Notes under the pieces: generated by a model
The model's database searches: none
Seen by the model: only the letters and a program-made list of their open reading frames with translations
Told to the model about the DNA's origin: nothing
Assembly: GCA_037892935.1 (NCBI GenBank)
Contig: JAYXKI010000001.1
Span: 1,054,001 to 1,118,000, forward strand
DNA length: 64,000 nt
Direction: 5' to 3'
Source: Phlebopus portentosus
Taxonomy: Eukaryota > Basidiomycota > Agaricomycetes > Boletales > Boletinellaceae
In this document: positions 1-11,917 of the stretch, one piece after another
Layout: every line of letters starts with the position of its first letter
Numbering within the stretch: position 1 is the stretch's first letter
Program-made: the position numbers and the translations under genes

Positions 1-223
1 TATTATCTACTGACGTTATGTTCACGACTTTGGACTTTGTTTTGAGGGTATACTTGTACGTATCGCCAGCGTCTAGTACAAGTGACATGGTCTCTCCTGG
101 ATTGAGGAGAATAATCCTATTTGACGGACGCCCATAGTCCCGAAGTAATTGGACGGTCGCAGAGTCATGAGTGTCGTTTGTAAAATCGAGAATCACTTCA
201 TACGACTGAGAGATGGAGGGCAT
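1..223 (-). CDS. Hypothetical protein, 5' part only
   Basis: An open reading frame begins with ATG at 223-221 and stays open to the window edge, so about 74 N-terminal residues are seen and the rest lies to the left. It starts MPSISQSYEVIL and shows alternating hydrophobic and polar residues with several Asn, Asp and Thr, as in a beta-rich domain. A TATA-like stretch is present near 300-315 in the upstream minus-strand sequence, followed by pyrimidine-rich sequence, which fits a fungal promoter. No signal peptide or known motif is visible. I do not recognise the family. The frame has no intron in the visible part. Confidence 0.5.
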   Translation of the reverse strand, partial: MPSISQSYEVILDFTNDTHDSATVQLLRDYGRPSNRIILLNPGETMSLVLDAGDTYKYTLKTKSKVVNITSVDN

Positions 224-1385
224 CGTAAGGACACTGCTCGAGAAAGAAGACGCAAGTCTCGGCGGTGTGAGAGGAGACGAGTATGAGAAGTAGTAAAGTG
301 AATATAGTTTAGCAGGGTGTCACTCCGGCCTTTGAGAAGTAGCTCGCGGCCCGACTAAGCTCGAACGGGAAGCCAGCAAAGTTCGAGAGAGGGCGCTTTA
401 TAGAGACATGGACAGAGAGATGCCTTGGAAAGAGTGCTCTAGACAGAAGCCTAGGCAACGAATTTGGAGGACTGCGCTGCTGTGCACGTTTTCACCACTA
501 TTGTCGTGTAGGTAGTGATGAATTGTGACCAAAAGTGACAGCACTATGGGAAAACGCGCAGTCTATTGTTCTGCGGTGATCAACCCAGCTTGAAGGCTTG
601 CCGCAACCGCCGGAGCCCCATAGGCCTGTTCGCATAGCCGGCGCGTTTCAAGTCATTTCTCCCGTTGTTTGCTCGAAGAGGTCCCTCTCGCTTCAAAAAA
701 AAAAAAAAAAAAAAAAAAAAAGAAACCTTATGTCTTGCCGGGCCAAAGAAGGAAATAGATTCCGAGTCAGATATTCAACTCACAAAATTTCATTCAAAAA
801 CAGATCATTCATCATCCGAGAATCGAGAATCCTTTTGATCCCCCGGCCCCAGATCGTTCATTGTGTCTATAAATTGTAACCGACTCTGCTTCGTCTCTTT
901 TGTTGTAACTGCTTCACGAAGGCTCATGGAAGGGTCAGACGACCATGTTCCCGAGTCGGGCTGTACAATTTTGGAACGGAACCTAAAGATAAGAGTACCA
1001 TTTTGTTCGTTTTGTCGATACGCTTTCTATCTCGGTGCTGTCAGAGAATTTGAGGCATGACTTACATAATCTACACGCAAATGATTAGGCGTTCTTTTGC
1101 GTTCTTTTGCGAGCCTTGAGCCTTCAGAACAGAACCTCCGAGTCAGCCCTGATTGCAATCAATGACCCGGCCTGATTTCGATCATGTGATAAAAGTCGCA
1201 GGTGCTTGCGATTGCGATACTTTGTCTCTTCCAATAAACGAGGCGTTACTGTAGCGCTAGTGTCATCAGCGGCGAACGTGCGATCTGTTCCATCATGATT
1301 CGCATATCTTGATGTGATGGCTCTTTGGCTATATATTCGTGTCATGTCGCTCAATTTCTTTGCTCTTTGGCCTCTACTTCTCGCA
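224..1385. other. Intergenic spacer with a 27-nt A tract
   Basis: This stretch separates two divergently transcribed genes and should carry both promoters. It contains an uninterrupted run of 27 A at 695-721. Short open frames here have low-complexity or unconvincing products. A TATATAT motif at about 1330 is a plausible TATA element for the gene that follows. Nothing else is recognisable. Confidence 0.5.
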
Positions 1386-2659
1386 ATGAGATCTCGTATC
1401 TCCGCCATGTTAAGCTACATGGCTACCTTGTTATTATGTGGCAACGTCGTCCTTGCAAAACCGGGCATCATATCTCAGATTGCGTTTTTGGAGTCCAGCA
1501 ACTCCTCATTGCTGCAGGTATGCGAATCAATTTGTTTCTGTGGCGCGGATGATAAAGGGGAGAACAATTGCCAGTACCCTTCGGACTTCACGCAGAATAT
1601 TGTGGTGAGTCTTGAACTCTCAATCAATTCCTAGTTTCCGCGCCTAATTTATTGTCCGATTGCAGCCAAAGCCGATTCATTCTCATAATGACTGTCAGGC
1701 TGGTTTCTTCTGTTTGTCACCTTTTGATCTGAACATGAGTCACAGATTGGCGGGACGTTCCGCTTCTGACAGCGCTTAGCTTCGGAGTTGTGAGCGTAGA
1801 AGCAGATGTGTGGCTCATCAACGGCACTCTATTTGTAAGGATTCAAAATAATACCCTTTCTCTCGATTGACCTGTAGTTCTAGGTGGGACATGAGTTGGC
1901 GGCCTTGTCGGATGACCGAACCTTCGATTCTCTCTACGTGCAGCCCCTTGTCCAGATCATTGAAAAGCAAAATCCTCAAAACAAATTCACAGTCAATCAG
2001 ACCTCCCTCAAGTACGTCTCACTTGAAAGCGACAGAGCATGTGTCCTTACAATGCTCTTAGTGGAGTCTTCGATATGGCAGGCAACATACCACTTCAACT
2101 TCTTGTGGATATCAAAACAGATGGCGTTGAGTTAGCAATTCCATGCCAACTGAAAATGGCGGAGATACATTGACTTAACAATGCTCCTAGAGCCCTGCCT
2201 GTGATTCTTCAAGCACTTGAACCACTTCGCCAGCGTGGCTACCTGACGACGGTCAGCAACGGCGCTATATCATTGAAGCCAATACTTGTCGTAGGGACAG
2301 GGAATTCCCCATTGGAGCAAGTAAAAGCCCTCGAGCCCCGGGAATATTTCTTTGATGCTCCTCTCGATCAGCTCAACAATTCATCGTCGAATACGACATG
2401 GGACATTACACTCTCCCCTGTTGCAAGCACAGATTACAATTCTGTAGTTGGATGGAGTGGCGTAGGCAATATCACCGATGAACAACACTCAAGGATTGTT
2501 GCCTTAGTAAATGATGCCCATTCGAGAGGCATCAGGGCACGTTTCTGGGATACGCCAGGATGGCCTATAAATGCTAGGAACAATGTATGGCGAGAGTTAG
2601 TGAATGATGGAGCAGATTGGCTAAATGCGGATGATCTCGAGGCGGCTGCTCAGTTCTAA
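1386..2659 (+). CDS. AIM6-like PLC-type phosphodiesterase, probably secreted
   Basis: Six exons join into 333 residues: 1386-1604, 1666-1693, 1746-1834, 1884-2011, 2062-2130 and 2191-2659; all five introns are GT-AG and keep phase. The N-terminus (MRSR followed by a hydrophobic stretch to VVLA) looks like a signal peptide. The spliced protein contains PIHSHNDYWR, then VSVEADVWL and VGHE, the spaced His, Glu/Asp and His set of the PLC-like phosphodiesterase TIM-barrel superfamily, as in yeast Altered Inheritance of Mitochondria protein 6. The C-terminal part has GIRARFWDTPGWP and NADDLEAA, typical of this family's last barrel strands. In-frame ATGs at 1317, 1344 and 1404 are alternative starts. 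Substrate is unknown; a phosphodiester is inferred from the family. Confidence 0.85.
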
Positions 2660-2895
2660 TTCAGGTGTGTGCATATGAGCTCTTACCTTCCTGTGCTGAG
2701 CCGTATTCACTTTCAGTTGTGGGCCTTGCTTGGTTTGTATTGTTCGTCTTAGGCCGTGCATAGAACCTGTGAACGTGGATCGGAAAATATACTGTATAGC
2801 AAGTTCTCAGAATTGAAAGTGGAATCATCACGTTATCTCTACTCAATCTCGCGTGCAATCCAGGTATAAAAATAATTGTCCCTTTTAAATTTCCT

Positions 2896-3624
2896 ACAGC
2901 GTGACCTTGAAGACCCAGTCAGCTTCGCAGATTCTGCTTTTGATCCAGTCGATGATCCGATGCTGCGCCTGCTCTGGGCGGTTGCACAGATTTGGCTTTA
3001 CAATCCGCCATGTTTGATATAGAGGGCACTTCCAGTGTGGGGAAGAATACATCCGATTTCATGCGTATGAGACACCTCAAACAAATGAGGATGACTCGAG
3101 AACCACGTTTTACTTTCCGGTGCACCTTCAGTGCTTCCCTCCGCAATCACTGGCGATCATCCAAATTCAAGGGGTTAGGAGTATCAACAATCGCTTTGGA
3201 CCTGAAAGCATCCATACATCCAACGAGCAGGCATTCTCATGGCCCATATGGCGCTTGAAGCAAAAGAGGTTCCACAACTGCTTCCAAGACGTCCTCGAGC
3301 CCCTCGATGTATACTTCAGTCCCGCATCCTTTCGGCTACAGTTGTGAGCGGAGATCCATTTTATAAATTCAGAACGGGTAGTTTGAGGAGAATCTAGAAG
3401 TCATAGAAGCCTATCCAAGGAGCACCCAGGTCAAGGTGTCCCGGTCACCGATAATTTCAGAGGTCATCTACCTTCTCGATGCTCAACTCGTAATATTTTT
3501 CCAACACGGTGGATACTTGCCTGTTTCTTCGGCTATACATGATGTGTCCTCGCCAAAATTCATTGAATTTCTAAGGATCCTGGGATGTATACGCCTGTTA
3601 TGTTCTCGCACGATGCCTTGTTGA
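2896..3624 (+). CDS. Unidentified multi-exon gene or gene relic
   Basis: Three blocks look protein-coding but lie in different frames. The first follows a CTACAG acceptor near 2900 and reads RDLEDPVSFADSAFDPVDD and on to IWLYN. The second, about 3030-3347, reads from HFQCGEEYIRFHAYE to DVYFSPASFRLQL with no stop. The third follows a possible intron of about 3346-3400 and reads from EVIEAYPRSTQVKV through SEVIYLLDAQLVIFFQHGGYLP to a stop at 3624. I could not join the first and second blocks with a convincing intron, and no start codon is obvious. It is either a gene with atypical introns or a decaying one. I do not recognise the family. It sits between the phosphodiesterase gene and the LRR gene, all on plus. 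Confidence 0.35.
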
Positions 3625-3802
3625 TCTTCAGGGGATGAAACCTATGCGGGCTTTCAGTCTGAGAAAGAACAATCAATCAACATTAATATTTTTCTTAGGT
3701 AATCATGGGTGATCTGCGGGTGATCTTCGAGCACGTGTTCATTTGCTATGATTTTGATTCAAACGACGCCTGGCTTGAAGACACCGGTTGCTTCTATCTT
3801 AG

Positions 3803-5651
3803 ATGTCGAAAAGGCAACGAGGCCATCATACGACAGCATCCAAGCCTCAAGCAAAGCGGTCCAGGTTGGGCATATCTATTGGTGCGCCATCCGCCGACGA
3901 CCGGCGATTCCCTTCGGATAATAATCCTTCCTCGTCTGCATTGTCTACTCGCGTTGTGAAGCAACGACATGCGCCTGCTCTTGCCAGTCTATGCATTCGC
4001 ATATTTGCCGAGCACTTCGCTGAATTCTCTGATGAGGAACATTGGGAATCGACGAGAACATGGTTGAAGATACTTCCCGACTCAGTCCTTCTTAATTTGT
4101 TCTCAGTGCTGAAGGCGCAGCACCCCAGACGATTAAATCATGCTGTAATCACTACCGTACGTTTACACACTACACGATTGGATCTCATTGAACTTGAAAG
4201 ATCACTGTTCACCTCAGTACTTTCTTCGTGGTATATCGGTGTCCTTGAATGGGGAACTTGCATTAGCCTCTCACACGCTGACGGCCATCCCTCGAGTATT
4301 AGGCAGCAAACTGCTTGTTTTGGAACTAAGCGACATTGATAAATACACGGACTCGACATACGCAGCTATGGTTAAGGATCTACCGTTACTTAATACCTTG
4401 GTTTTGAGGTACTCTAGACGTTACCTTGCTTGTTTTACGGTGTTTTATTAAATAAAACTTTTGTAGAAATTGCCCGAAAGTTGGTCCTTCAACTGCTGAA
4501 ATGATAGCAAATAACTGTCGGCATCTGAAGAAACTAAATCTGAACTTCACAAGCGTGACAGCCCTGTCGCTAATAGCCTTGTTCAAGGCTATTCCTGACC
4601 TTGAAGTGCTGAAGTTAGCAGGCATACAAAACTTGGTAAGACTAGCTTCTCTCACTCGTCAGTCAAGTATTCATTAGTCCACTTAGTCTGATGCGACAAT
4701 TTCGCGGCTTTTCTCTCTTCTCACGGATGATGGGGATCAGGCAGGCAGGATTCCTCTGAGGAACCTCAAGACGCTGAAACTTCGTCACAATACAATAAGC
4801 GAAATCGCCATTGCACCATTTCTTCAGCGTTGCACACATCTAGAGCGACTTGACGTTTCATTTACCCTTCTGAAGCACATTCCGGATCTTCCTGCCTCGC
4901 CGTCCATCGAAAAGATTTCCCTTACGTCAACATTCCTACCAGGCAAAGAACTTGTCGAGCTCATAAATCATCTTCCGCATCTTAGAATATTGAATGCTGG
5001 GGCCATGGGTGTGAAAGCAGCCACAACTTCGGCTATGTCAGCCTCTACGGCTATGACCCTCAGCGATGATATCTTGCGGCATCTCACCGACGCGCTGCAA
5101 GGATGTCCGATGGTTCAAAGCGTCAATCTCGTCCAGAATACAAAGCTAGGAGCCTCTCGAGGCCACAACAGCGCCATCGCATACTTTATACAACACATCG
5201 GCAGGAAACTCTCGTACCTGAATTTATCAGGTGTCTCGGTACGGTCAGGGGACCTCCTGGGACTGGTGCCAGAAAATCAAGGTCAAGAAGTCTCTCCGTT
5301 GGAAACGTTGATTTTGAACAAGTCGCTGGTCGATGACGAATGTGCTCCTTGGATTTCAAGCTGTAAGTTGCTTGAAGTATTAGAAGTTGCTGAGACAAGA
5401 ATTTCCGGTTGGCAATTCATCACGCATGGCGGACAACAGGAGACCTAAATAATGTGTTCTTAGAGGAAGGCCTTTTGCCGATCATAGACGCCTGTCCAAG
5501 GCTTGCAGAATTGAATCTTACGGGATGTAGAGGGGTAAGGATTGTTGATCGTAGACGATTTTTTGAGGTAAGTACTCCTGATGATCATCTTCCCTATTAT
5601 TAACGCTCTTCATGCGAGGTCTGGGAAAAGCGGCGGATGGCGAATACATAG
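3803..5651 (+). CDS. Leucine-rich-repeat (RNI-like) protein
   Basis: Exons 3803-4156, 4218-4408, 4467-4635, 4687-5407, 5464-5567 and 5619-5651 join in phase to 523 residues ending MANT. The N-terminus is basic and disordered (MSKRQRGHHTT, KPQAKRSR), which could be a nuclear localisation signal. From about residue 110 onward there are regularly spaced LRR strands such as LKKLNLNFTSV, LEVLKLAG, LKTLKLRHNTI, LERLDVSF, LSYLNLSG, LETLILNKS and LAELNLTGCRG. This is the RNI-like pattern found in Rad7- or F-box-type LRR proteins, but no F-box is evident. Function is probably protein binding. The gene converges on COG1; only 46 bp lie between the two stop codons. Confidence 0.8.
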
Positions 5652-5697
5652 AGGTGCGACAACCGCTATGGACACTACACATAATACAGACTCGCCA

Positions 5698-8600
5698 CTA
5701 TTGAGTGGCTGCCGATGCCACCCACAGCAAGCCAAACCGTGCAGATGGCCTCACCAGGTTCAACATCGTTTGACCTTCGCTCTCTCCACTCAGTTTGTTC
5801 CGTCTGTCTAGATCCAGCGTCGTAGATTTTGGGGACTTCATGGACGACGAGTAATCGGAGGATGTGAACAAGGGTGAAAGAAGAAGTCGAACAGCTTTTA
5901 TACTCTGGGCAACACTGCGATGCAATTCCTCTTCCAGATTGGAATGGGATTCCCTGATGTCGAGTGGTAAGGACTAAACAACCGAATAAGTAACAATGAC
6001 CTTCAATATCAGACGACCAATTACCTGATAGGAATGTCTGACTACTTTATCCAACGAAGCAACAGACTCGCACAACACCGTGCCCCATTCATCACAAATC
6101 GCTTTCAAGAAGCTCAAATCCCAGATAAGCTGAACCTGGGCGAGGTCGGCCGATTCCCGTATTGAATCGACCGTCGTGTTTGAAAAGCGGGTCAAAAGAA
6201 CTTTGGCGATGGCAGACCGCTGGGAGACGTTCTTGAATTGTGCAAACCTATCTATTGACTCGACGAGGATAAGGAGTGAGTCCATCAATGTTGGTGAAGG
6301 ACTGAACGGAAGCATCACTACAGAACGGTCATGAACATCAGAAAGCAAGGAGATATTATGATACAGCTTACGGTTTCGGTGAACATCGTGCGATCTGGAC
6401 GCCGGATTTTGAGCATATCTGTCTCTTGCGGACAGCGCTATCATCGAAGCACACTTGTCTACGCAGGAGTCGTATATCTGGCGAGCTCGCGCATGCCAGC
6501 CTATTTCAAGTAATTAGGTTGGGCTTCGGTTTGCACATAGGTACGCACTGTCGCTGAAATTGTCCGAGCATCGTAGATAGGCTATCAAAGGTGAAAGCGA
6601 TAGTTTTTGAGCGAGCCTGCCTAGGAGATACGTGCATTGTAATGAATGCTCTGAGACTGACTTAAGCAGGTGAGATGATGTCTAAAATCAACTTCACGAA
6701 CCCGGATTTCTCTCCCTTGTGTCCAGCATATCTTTAATTGAATCAAGGAGCTCATCAGCAATTATCTCTGAGTCTGATACATACGACGCTGGCAGACTAA
6801 CGGATAGGTCCGTCAACCGAATACAATCGCCCGGCTATAGAACTGCGTACCTTTTGCCTTTGCCATCCTCGAAGGCAAATTTCAAATCGTTCCGCAGGTT
6901 CAATGCAGCTGATTCTGCATCCGATAGAGTTTTGTCAATGCGCGGTGTAATACCGTCGATGCGCTGCTGGATGCCTTGCTTGAACCGTCGGAAAGACGAT
7001 TGCGCGAGGGACGCATTGAAGGACGACTGTGTCAGTGATGATACTGTCGGAGCTGAAAGTAGATATTCCACAGGCGATAAATCTATTGGGAGAGGTCTTT
7101 AAATACCAGTCAGGGAGGAAGACAACAGGAAAATCCACCTAAATATGCATCTCCCTGCAGCTCTGAAATTGCCAGGACCATTGATTCAAGGCTTTCCCGG
7201 AACGAGCTTGATATCTTCTTCAATATTGCCTTCCATAGAGCTTGAACTCGACTTCTGCATACTTCATCCACAAGGAGAGACAGGACCTCTGTGTCCTCTG
7301 GTACAAGAAGGTCACTGGATACCGATAACCAGTTCATCGCGGCCAAGCGGAGTCCCCAGACCTTCTTGATCGTTTGTAAATGAGATAGCCATGGCCCAGA
7401 GGACTCATGAAGATGGTCTGTAGCTTTGGTAAACCACGCTCGTAATCTGGAGTTCAGGGCGTCCTCCCTAATCCTTGAAGATGGAGATTCTAGATCAATG
7501 AAAGGTTTATACGTCCTTATATCTGCCGGGAGAGCTTGGAAGTGGCTGGCGCTAGGCAGAGAAGATATTACAGCTTGTGAAGAAAGGCGGAGCTCCTGAG
7601 GAAGTGAAAAAGTTGGATGAGGGGAATCGGCTTGAGTGGACACAAGCATCAGCATTATCATCGACGGTGATTCATCAGGACCCTCTCCGAATACTGCTCG
7701 CGCGTTTCCCACAGTGCCTACAACGCAACCGAGAACAGAACGAATAATATCCCAGACGCTTTTTCGTTCATTTTCTGCCTGAATTGATGAAGTATCGAGG
7801 TGCTTCTCCCAGGATTCATTGATAGTCTGATATAGGTGCTGCAATGTTCGGGACCTCTGCTTAAGGAAGACATCCAAAGCATCAGGCAGTGGTAGGGAAT
7901 CTAGGAGGTGGAGGGTGAACATCGCTGAACAAAGATCCTAGAACAACAACTCAGGTAAGAGCAGACGGGCCACGGTTATCACCGTACCTGAGGATTAAGG
8001 TCGTGGTCCCTTAAAGAAAGAGTGGCCCTATGCGATATCTGCGCTCTGAACTGGGATATGGAATCCCATTGCTTCTGGACAAGCGGGAATTGTTCCTGTG
8101 CGCACAGCCACGAATGTTAGGTACAACGCAATTATACTGCCTACAAAGAAGTACCTTAACGCTTATACCTTGCTGAACCCAGCCTTGCCCTTCACCCGAA
8201 GCCTGGTCCATTAAAGATCGATATACGACGCGAGATAGAAGAAAAAGCCAGGCAGCGTGCAGACATTGCTTCCGTTCTAGTAAACGCCAAAGGTGCTCCG
8301 GAGCATCCACGAGGAACTTCAAATGTGCAGCAAGAGATTGGTAGTTCTTTAAATTAGCGTCTTGAAATCAGTCAGTAGCGGAGTGCATTGACTGCTGCAC
8401 AGAACTAACCATCTAAATCGTCGTCCTTGCTAACCCTGCTTTGCGACTGTTCGGCCACGGGATCCGTCAAGACTTTGCGCTTCATCGTCTCAATCGTGTG
8501 GACAGCTCTCTTGGAGGACTCCGCCATGGATATGATTGACGAAGAAGCCTCTAAAAGATCTCGGTATCGTTCTCTAGCATCTAGTCAGAATAAGTCTGTG

Positions 8601-8930
8601 AGAATGGGAACCATCGGAGCGCACCCAACCATCAAGCGAAGCTCTTCTTGCTTAGCATCAACTTCAGATCTGGGAAACCTTTTCAGCATGTAAATGAAAA
8701 GAAATCAAGAGAAGAAATACGTACCTTAGCCGCAGCAAGATCGTTTTAACCTCATGTACAGTATGCTTTGCGAATATGTCATCCGGGTCCATCCCTTGAA
8801 GATCGTCTCGCGACTTCGACTTTTGCGGAGAACTACTCGTGGCATGAGTTGGCAGCGCCGAGCCGTTGTGAGCACGCTTGTCTCGAGCATTCTGAGGGGG
8901 GGACTGCGAGATTCCGTTTTGAGAGTACAT
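5698..8930 (-). CDS. COG1: Conserved oligomeric Golgi complex subunit 1
   Basis: The gene begins at ATG 8930 and ends at 5698. Exons include 8930-8725, 8669-8410, 8360-8155, 8095-7988, 7937-7139, 7082-6851 and 6796-6702, followed by about four more; most joints keep phase. COG1 is the scaffold subunit of lobe A of the COG tether, which handles retrograde vesicles at the Golgi. Family signatures are the start DPDDIFAKHTVHEVKTILLRLR, then EEASKRSR/ASSSIISMAESSK, AHLKFLVDAPEHLWRLLERK, AAWLFLLSRVVYRSL, QFPLVQKQWDSI, and LLDSLPLPDALDVFLKQRS, all in the usual COG1 order. The C-terminal part contains MDSLLILVESIDRF and a final Ser-rich segment. The first 40 residues are disordered. The acceptor of the exon after 6702 is less certain than the others. 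Confidence 0.87.
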
Positions 8931-9281
8931 CAGGGTATTTCGAACCCCTCTCGGCGTGGTTTCGCAACACCTTTAATGGATCTGGGTGTTCGTCACAAGT
9001 GCTTATAATTCAAGTCTTTCCACCATGCGGATATATTGATGAGGATGGGATAGAGGCTTAAAACCGTAAGATCATTGACATGAACTTTTAACACGCTTTT
9101 GACACGGTCCGCCAGTCACGTGCACGTAAACGTCACTTCTTCCCGGGCAAGGTCAAGATAAAAATTCGCAAGATAAATGAATGCTAAATTCGTGAGACAC
9201 CGAACAAACACAGAGCAGCTAAGGTATGTATGGAGAGAACAAAAAAAAAAAGAGCAAATCCCTCGCATGACGGTATGCATT

Positions 9282-10741
9282 TTATTCTTCTCTACCTTTT
9301 CCCTTCCCCATTACTTCACCCAGGTCCATCTCTGTAACAGACTTATGTCGGTCGTGAGGATGCAATCTTCCGGATTCAGACGCAGGAGTACTTGGACTGA
9401 CGGAAGACGAACGTGATCCAGAATCTGCTGGTTGATGAGCAGAATCTCTTTGACCAGAAGATGATGCCATGCGCTGGTCGAGAGCCTTCAGTGCAAGGGC
9501 TCTGAGATTCAATGAAGTCAATATCCGCCAAAGCGAAAAAGGGAAAAGCATAGGCGCTACTCACCGGCGCCTTTCTGCTTCAGCGCGCTGACCGCCCGGA
9601 ACTTGAGAGTAGCCACCAGACTCAATATCAGATGCGGCGCCCGGAATTAGATGAAAGCGAGTTGCTAATGGATACACGAATTTGCCCAGCATATTGATAG
9701 GCGGGCTATAGATGTTTTAGCAAAATACGTTTAACAACTCATAGTGTGTGGACGTACTGGACAACAGGCGGAAACCATTGCACGAAAGCAAAAGTCTCGC
9801 TTCTGTCGCCGTAGCTGTCTCCGACAATTGTATCACCTTTGTTCTTCTTGTAGAAGCGAAGATAGGCCCAAGCGACAAGCCAGCCAAACTGTATAGTTAT
9901 CCACGGCGACTGATATCCGATTAGGACCATGATGGTTGACAGGGTCACGTATGCCATGGGTAATCGCTGAAAGAACCATCAATGACTTCTGATTGATCGA
10001 CTTCGAGGCAAAAAAATCTACCTTTACGCGAATCTTCAGCACACCAAAGACCTGAACCTGATGCTCTGGTATCAATTGTGTGAAAGCAACCAGTATGCCC
10101 GTCTATAAACGCGTCTTTAGCGTACAGATCTTGACCGAGAAATGAATCGGCTTACCTGCAAGGCCATCTGGCCATGATACTCCATACCATATCTAGCCGT
10201 GAAAATAAGGTCTTACACGATCTCTTATATCATGGAACATACAGAAAGAGGTCTGCATTCTTCGTCAAAAGAAATTCAGCCCAGTTGACAGTAAAAGACT
10301 AAAGGACACTAAGCTTTACTCATGGAGCATACCATATGAAGCACTTACGATAATATTCGGGACTGTTATGGTAATGACTATGAAAAGGAACGTTTCCAGC
10401 GAACCCCAGAGTCGCTCAAAGTATCGGAGGGATATGGGTACAAAAACTAGCGTAAGGAGAAGCTGGTAATCATTTGTCAGTATCACAGAGTGATTGAGAT
10501 CGAATTGAGTCCATACCTCCAGAATGGTAACTTCCACTAGTCCAGCAGTAAAAAATGTCCAGGGGTAGAAGAGACTACTTCCAGGAATAAGGGTCAAATA
10601 CGGAGTCGAATAAGGAGGCCAGTCGTTCCATCGGATTAGCTGATAGAGAAGAGAGAAAGCTATGGTCGCCCCGGTATAACAGCGAGTTGTGAGAGGAGTT
10701 GAGGAAATAAGCTGTAGAGGAGAAGAAAGAATGGCCATCAT
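9282..10741 (-). CDS. TMEM115-like (DUF1751) Golgi membrane protein
   Basis: Starting at ATG 10741 (MMAILSSPLQL), the first exon ends at 10517 and the second runs 10462-10349; further short exons give LFLYGMEYHGQMALQ, TGILVAFTQLIPEHQVQVFGVLKIRVK, and a long final cytosolic tail ending at 9282. The protein has several hydrophobic rhomboid-like segments (TTRCYTGATIAFSLLYQLI, FTAGLVEVTILE, TFLFIVITITVPNII, MVLIGYQSPWITIQFGWLVAWAYLRF). The order 'FYPWTFFTAGLVE' then 'LWGS.E' then 'IPEHQV' is characteristic of TMEM115/YOL107W, Golgi multipass proteins linked to COG-dependent retrograde traffic. Its neighbour is COG1, though adjacency is not proof of joint action. The C-terminus is Ser/Arg-rich and disordered. 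Confidence 0.85.
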
Positions 10742-11041
10742 GACTGTCGTTTAGGCGGCCTAGAGTGTCCCTTTTGATCACGTTCCTAGCAATCGTCACC
10801 GGAAGCGACGCAATGCAGGTAGTCCGTGCTGAGTATTGGGCTCTATTGAACCTGGAAGGAACCAGAAACGAAACAATACGGTCAGTTGGGTGAGAAGCTC
10901 AGTGAACGTGCATGTCGTTAGTCGCTGGCCAGAAGACACAGATATGTCACGTGTTATACGCGACCTCGTTTAGGGCCGGAAGTATGTGTAAAGGCGTCAG
11001 TCGACCCGGTCATCTTCGCGACTCTGTCGTCCGCGACCATC

Positions 11042-11591
11042 ATGTCAGACTATGACTTTCGACCGGGCGGGTCACTCAAACTCAAACGTGGTGTAATTGA
11101 AGGGGGCGTGACGAAGAAGTAAGTATGCAGCGGTTTACAATGCTTGAACTGTTCTGTCTTACTAGTAATTTCAGGAAAAAGAAAAAGGATAAATCTTCGA
11201 AGCCGAAAGTTCGCAAGGAAGAGCCTGCCTCGCTCGGAAATGATGGGCTTGGTGAGGGATCTTCATCAAAGTTGGATAGAAGGTCTCCTACAGACGCTGT
11301 GGATGACGGAAAGACAGAAGCTGAGAGAAGATTCGAAGAGGCCCAGCGCAAGCGCGTAAGTAATTTCAGACTGTTCGCCGAGTTAGTCTTGTCATTTACT
11401 CATTATCCCGTTTAGATGGAAGAGCGGATTAAAAAATTGGCTTCACAAACACATAAGGACCGCGTACACGAGTACAATATGAAATTAGACGCTCTTAGCG
11501 AACACCATGATATACCGAAGGCAAGTACTCACTCGGACATTACTCATTTGAGGCTGGATCTGAAATTGGTGCCCAGGTTGGTCCCGGATAA
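11042..11591 (+). CDS. FAM32A-family protein
   Basis: Four exons (11042-11118, 11175-11355, 11416-11520, 11577-11591) join to 125 residues. The start MSDYDFRPGGSLKLKRG, a lysine-rich segment, TEAERRFEEAQRKRMEERIKKLASQTHKDRV and the end HHDIPKVGPG are the full FAM32A (DUF1754) signature. FAM32A homologues act in the nucleus, and in animals the C-terminus reaches the spliceosome active site. The last intron (11521-11576) begins GCAAGT, so it is a GC-AG intron; only this joint gives the conserved C-terminal VGPG. The predicted length matches the family (about 110-130 residues). Confidence 0.9.
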
Positions 11592-11917
11592 GACTCCCAG
11601 GACTCCAATTGTCGTCTGTCATTCAGAATTGTGGCCATTTTTTATTCTCTTCTCACTTTCATTGTACACCTAGCTCGAGTGGATAAATCTGTTGATTCTT
11701 CCGAGACTGAAATAGTCATATATTATGGAAATGAGTCGTGAGGAGCTCTGTGACATTGTCTTTGTGTTAATATTGTTTGCGTCCCGTAAGGGATTGCATA
11801 AGAAATTATTTTGAGTTCAGATGCGTGACTACTTATATATGTCGCTTCTTTGGTGCCGCGTCTTTCCTTCCTACCTTGACGTGCCTCTCCCTGCCTCATC
11901 ATCCGCCTTTCATCATC

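Noticed and set aside
695..721. 27-nt A run as the poly-A tail of a retroinsertion
   Set aside because: No coding or SINE-like sequence precedes it and no flanking duplication is seen; a simple homopolymer is enough.
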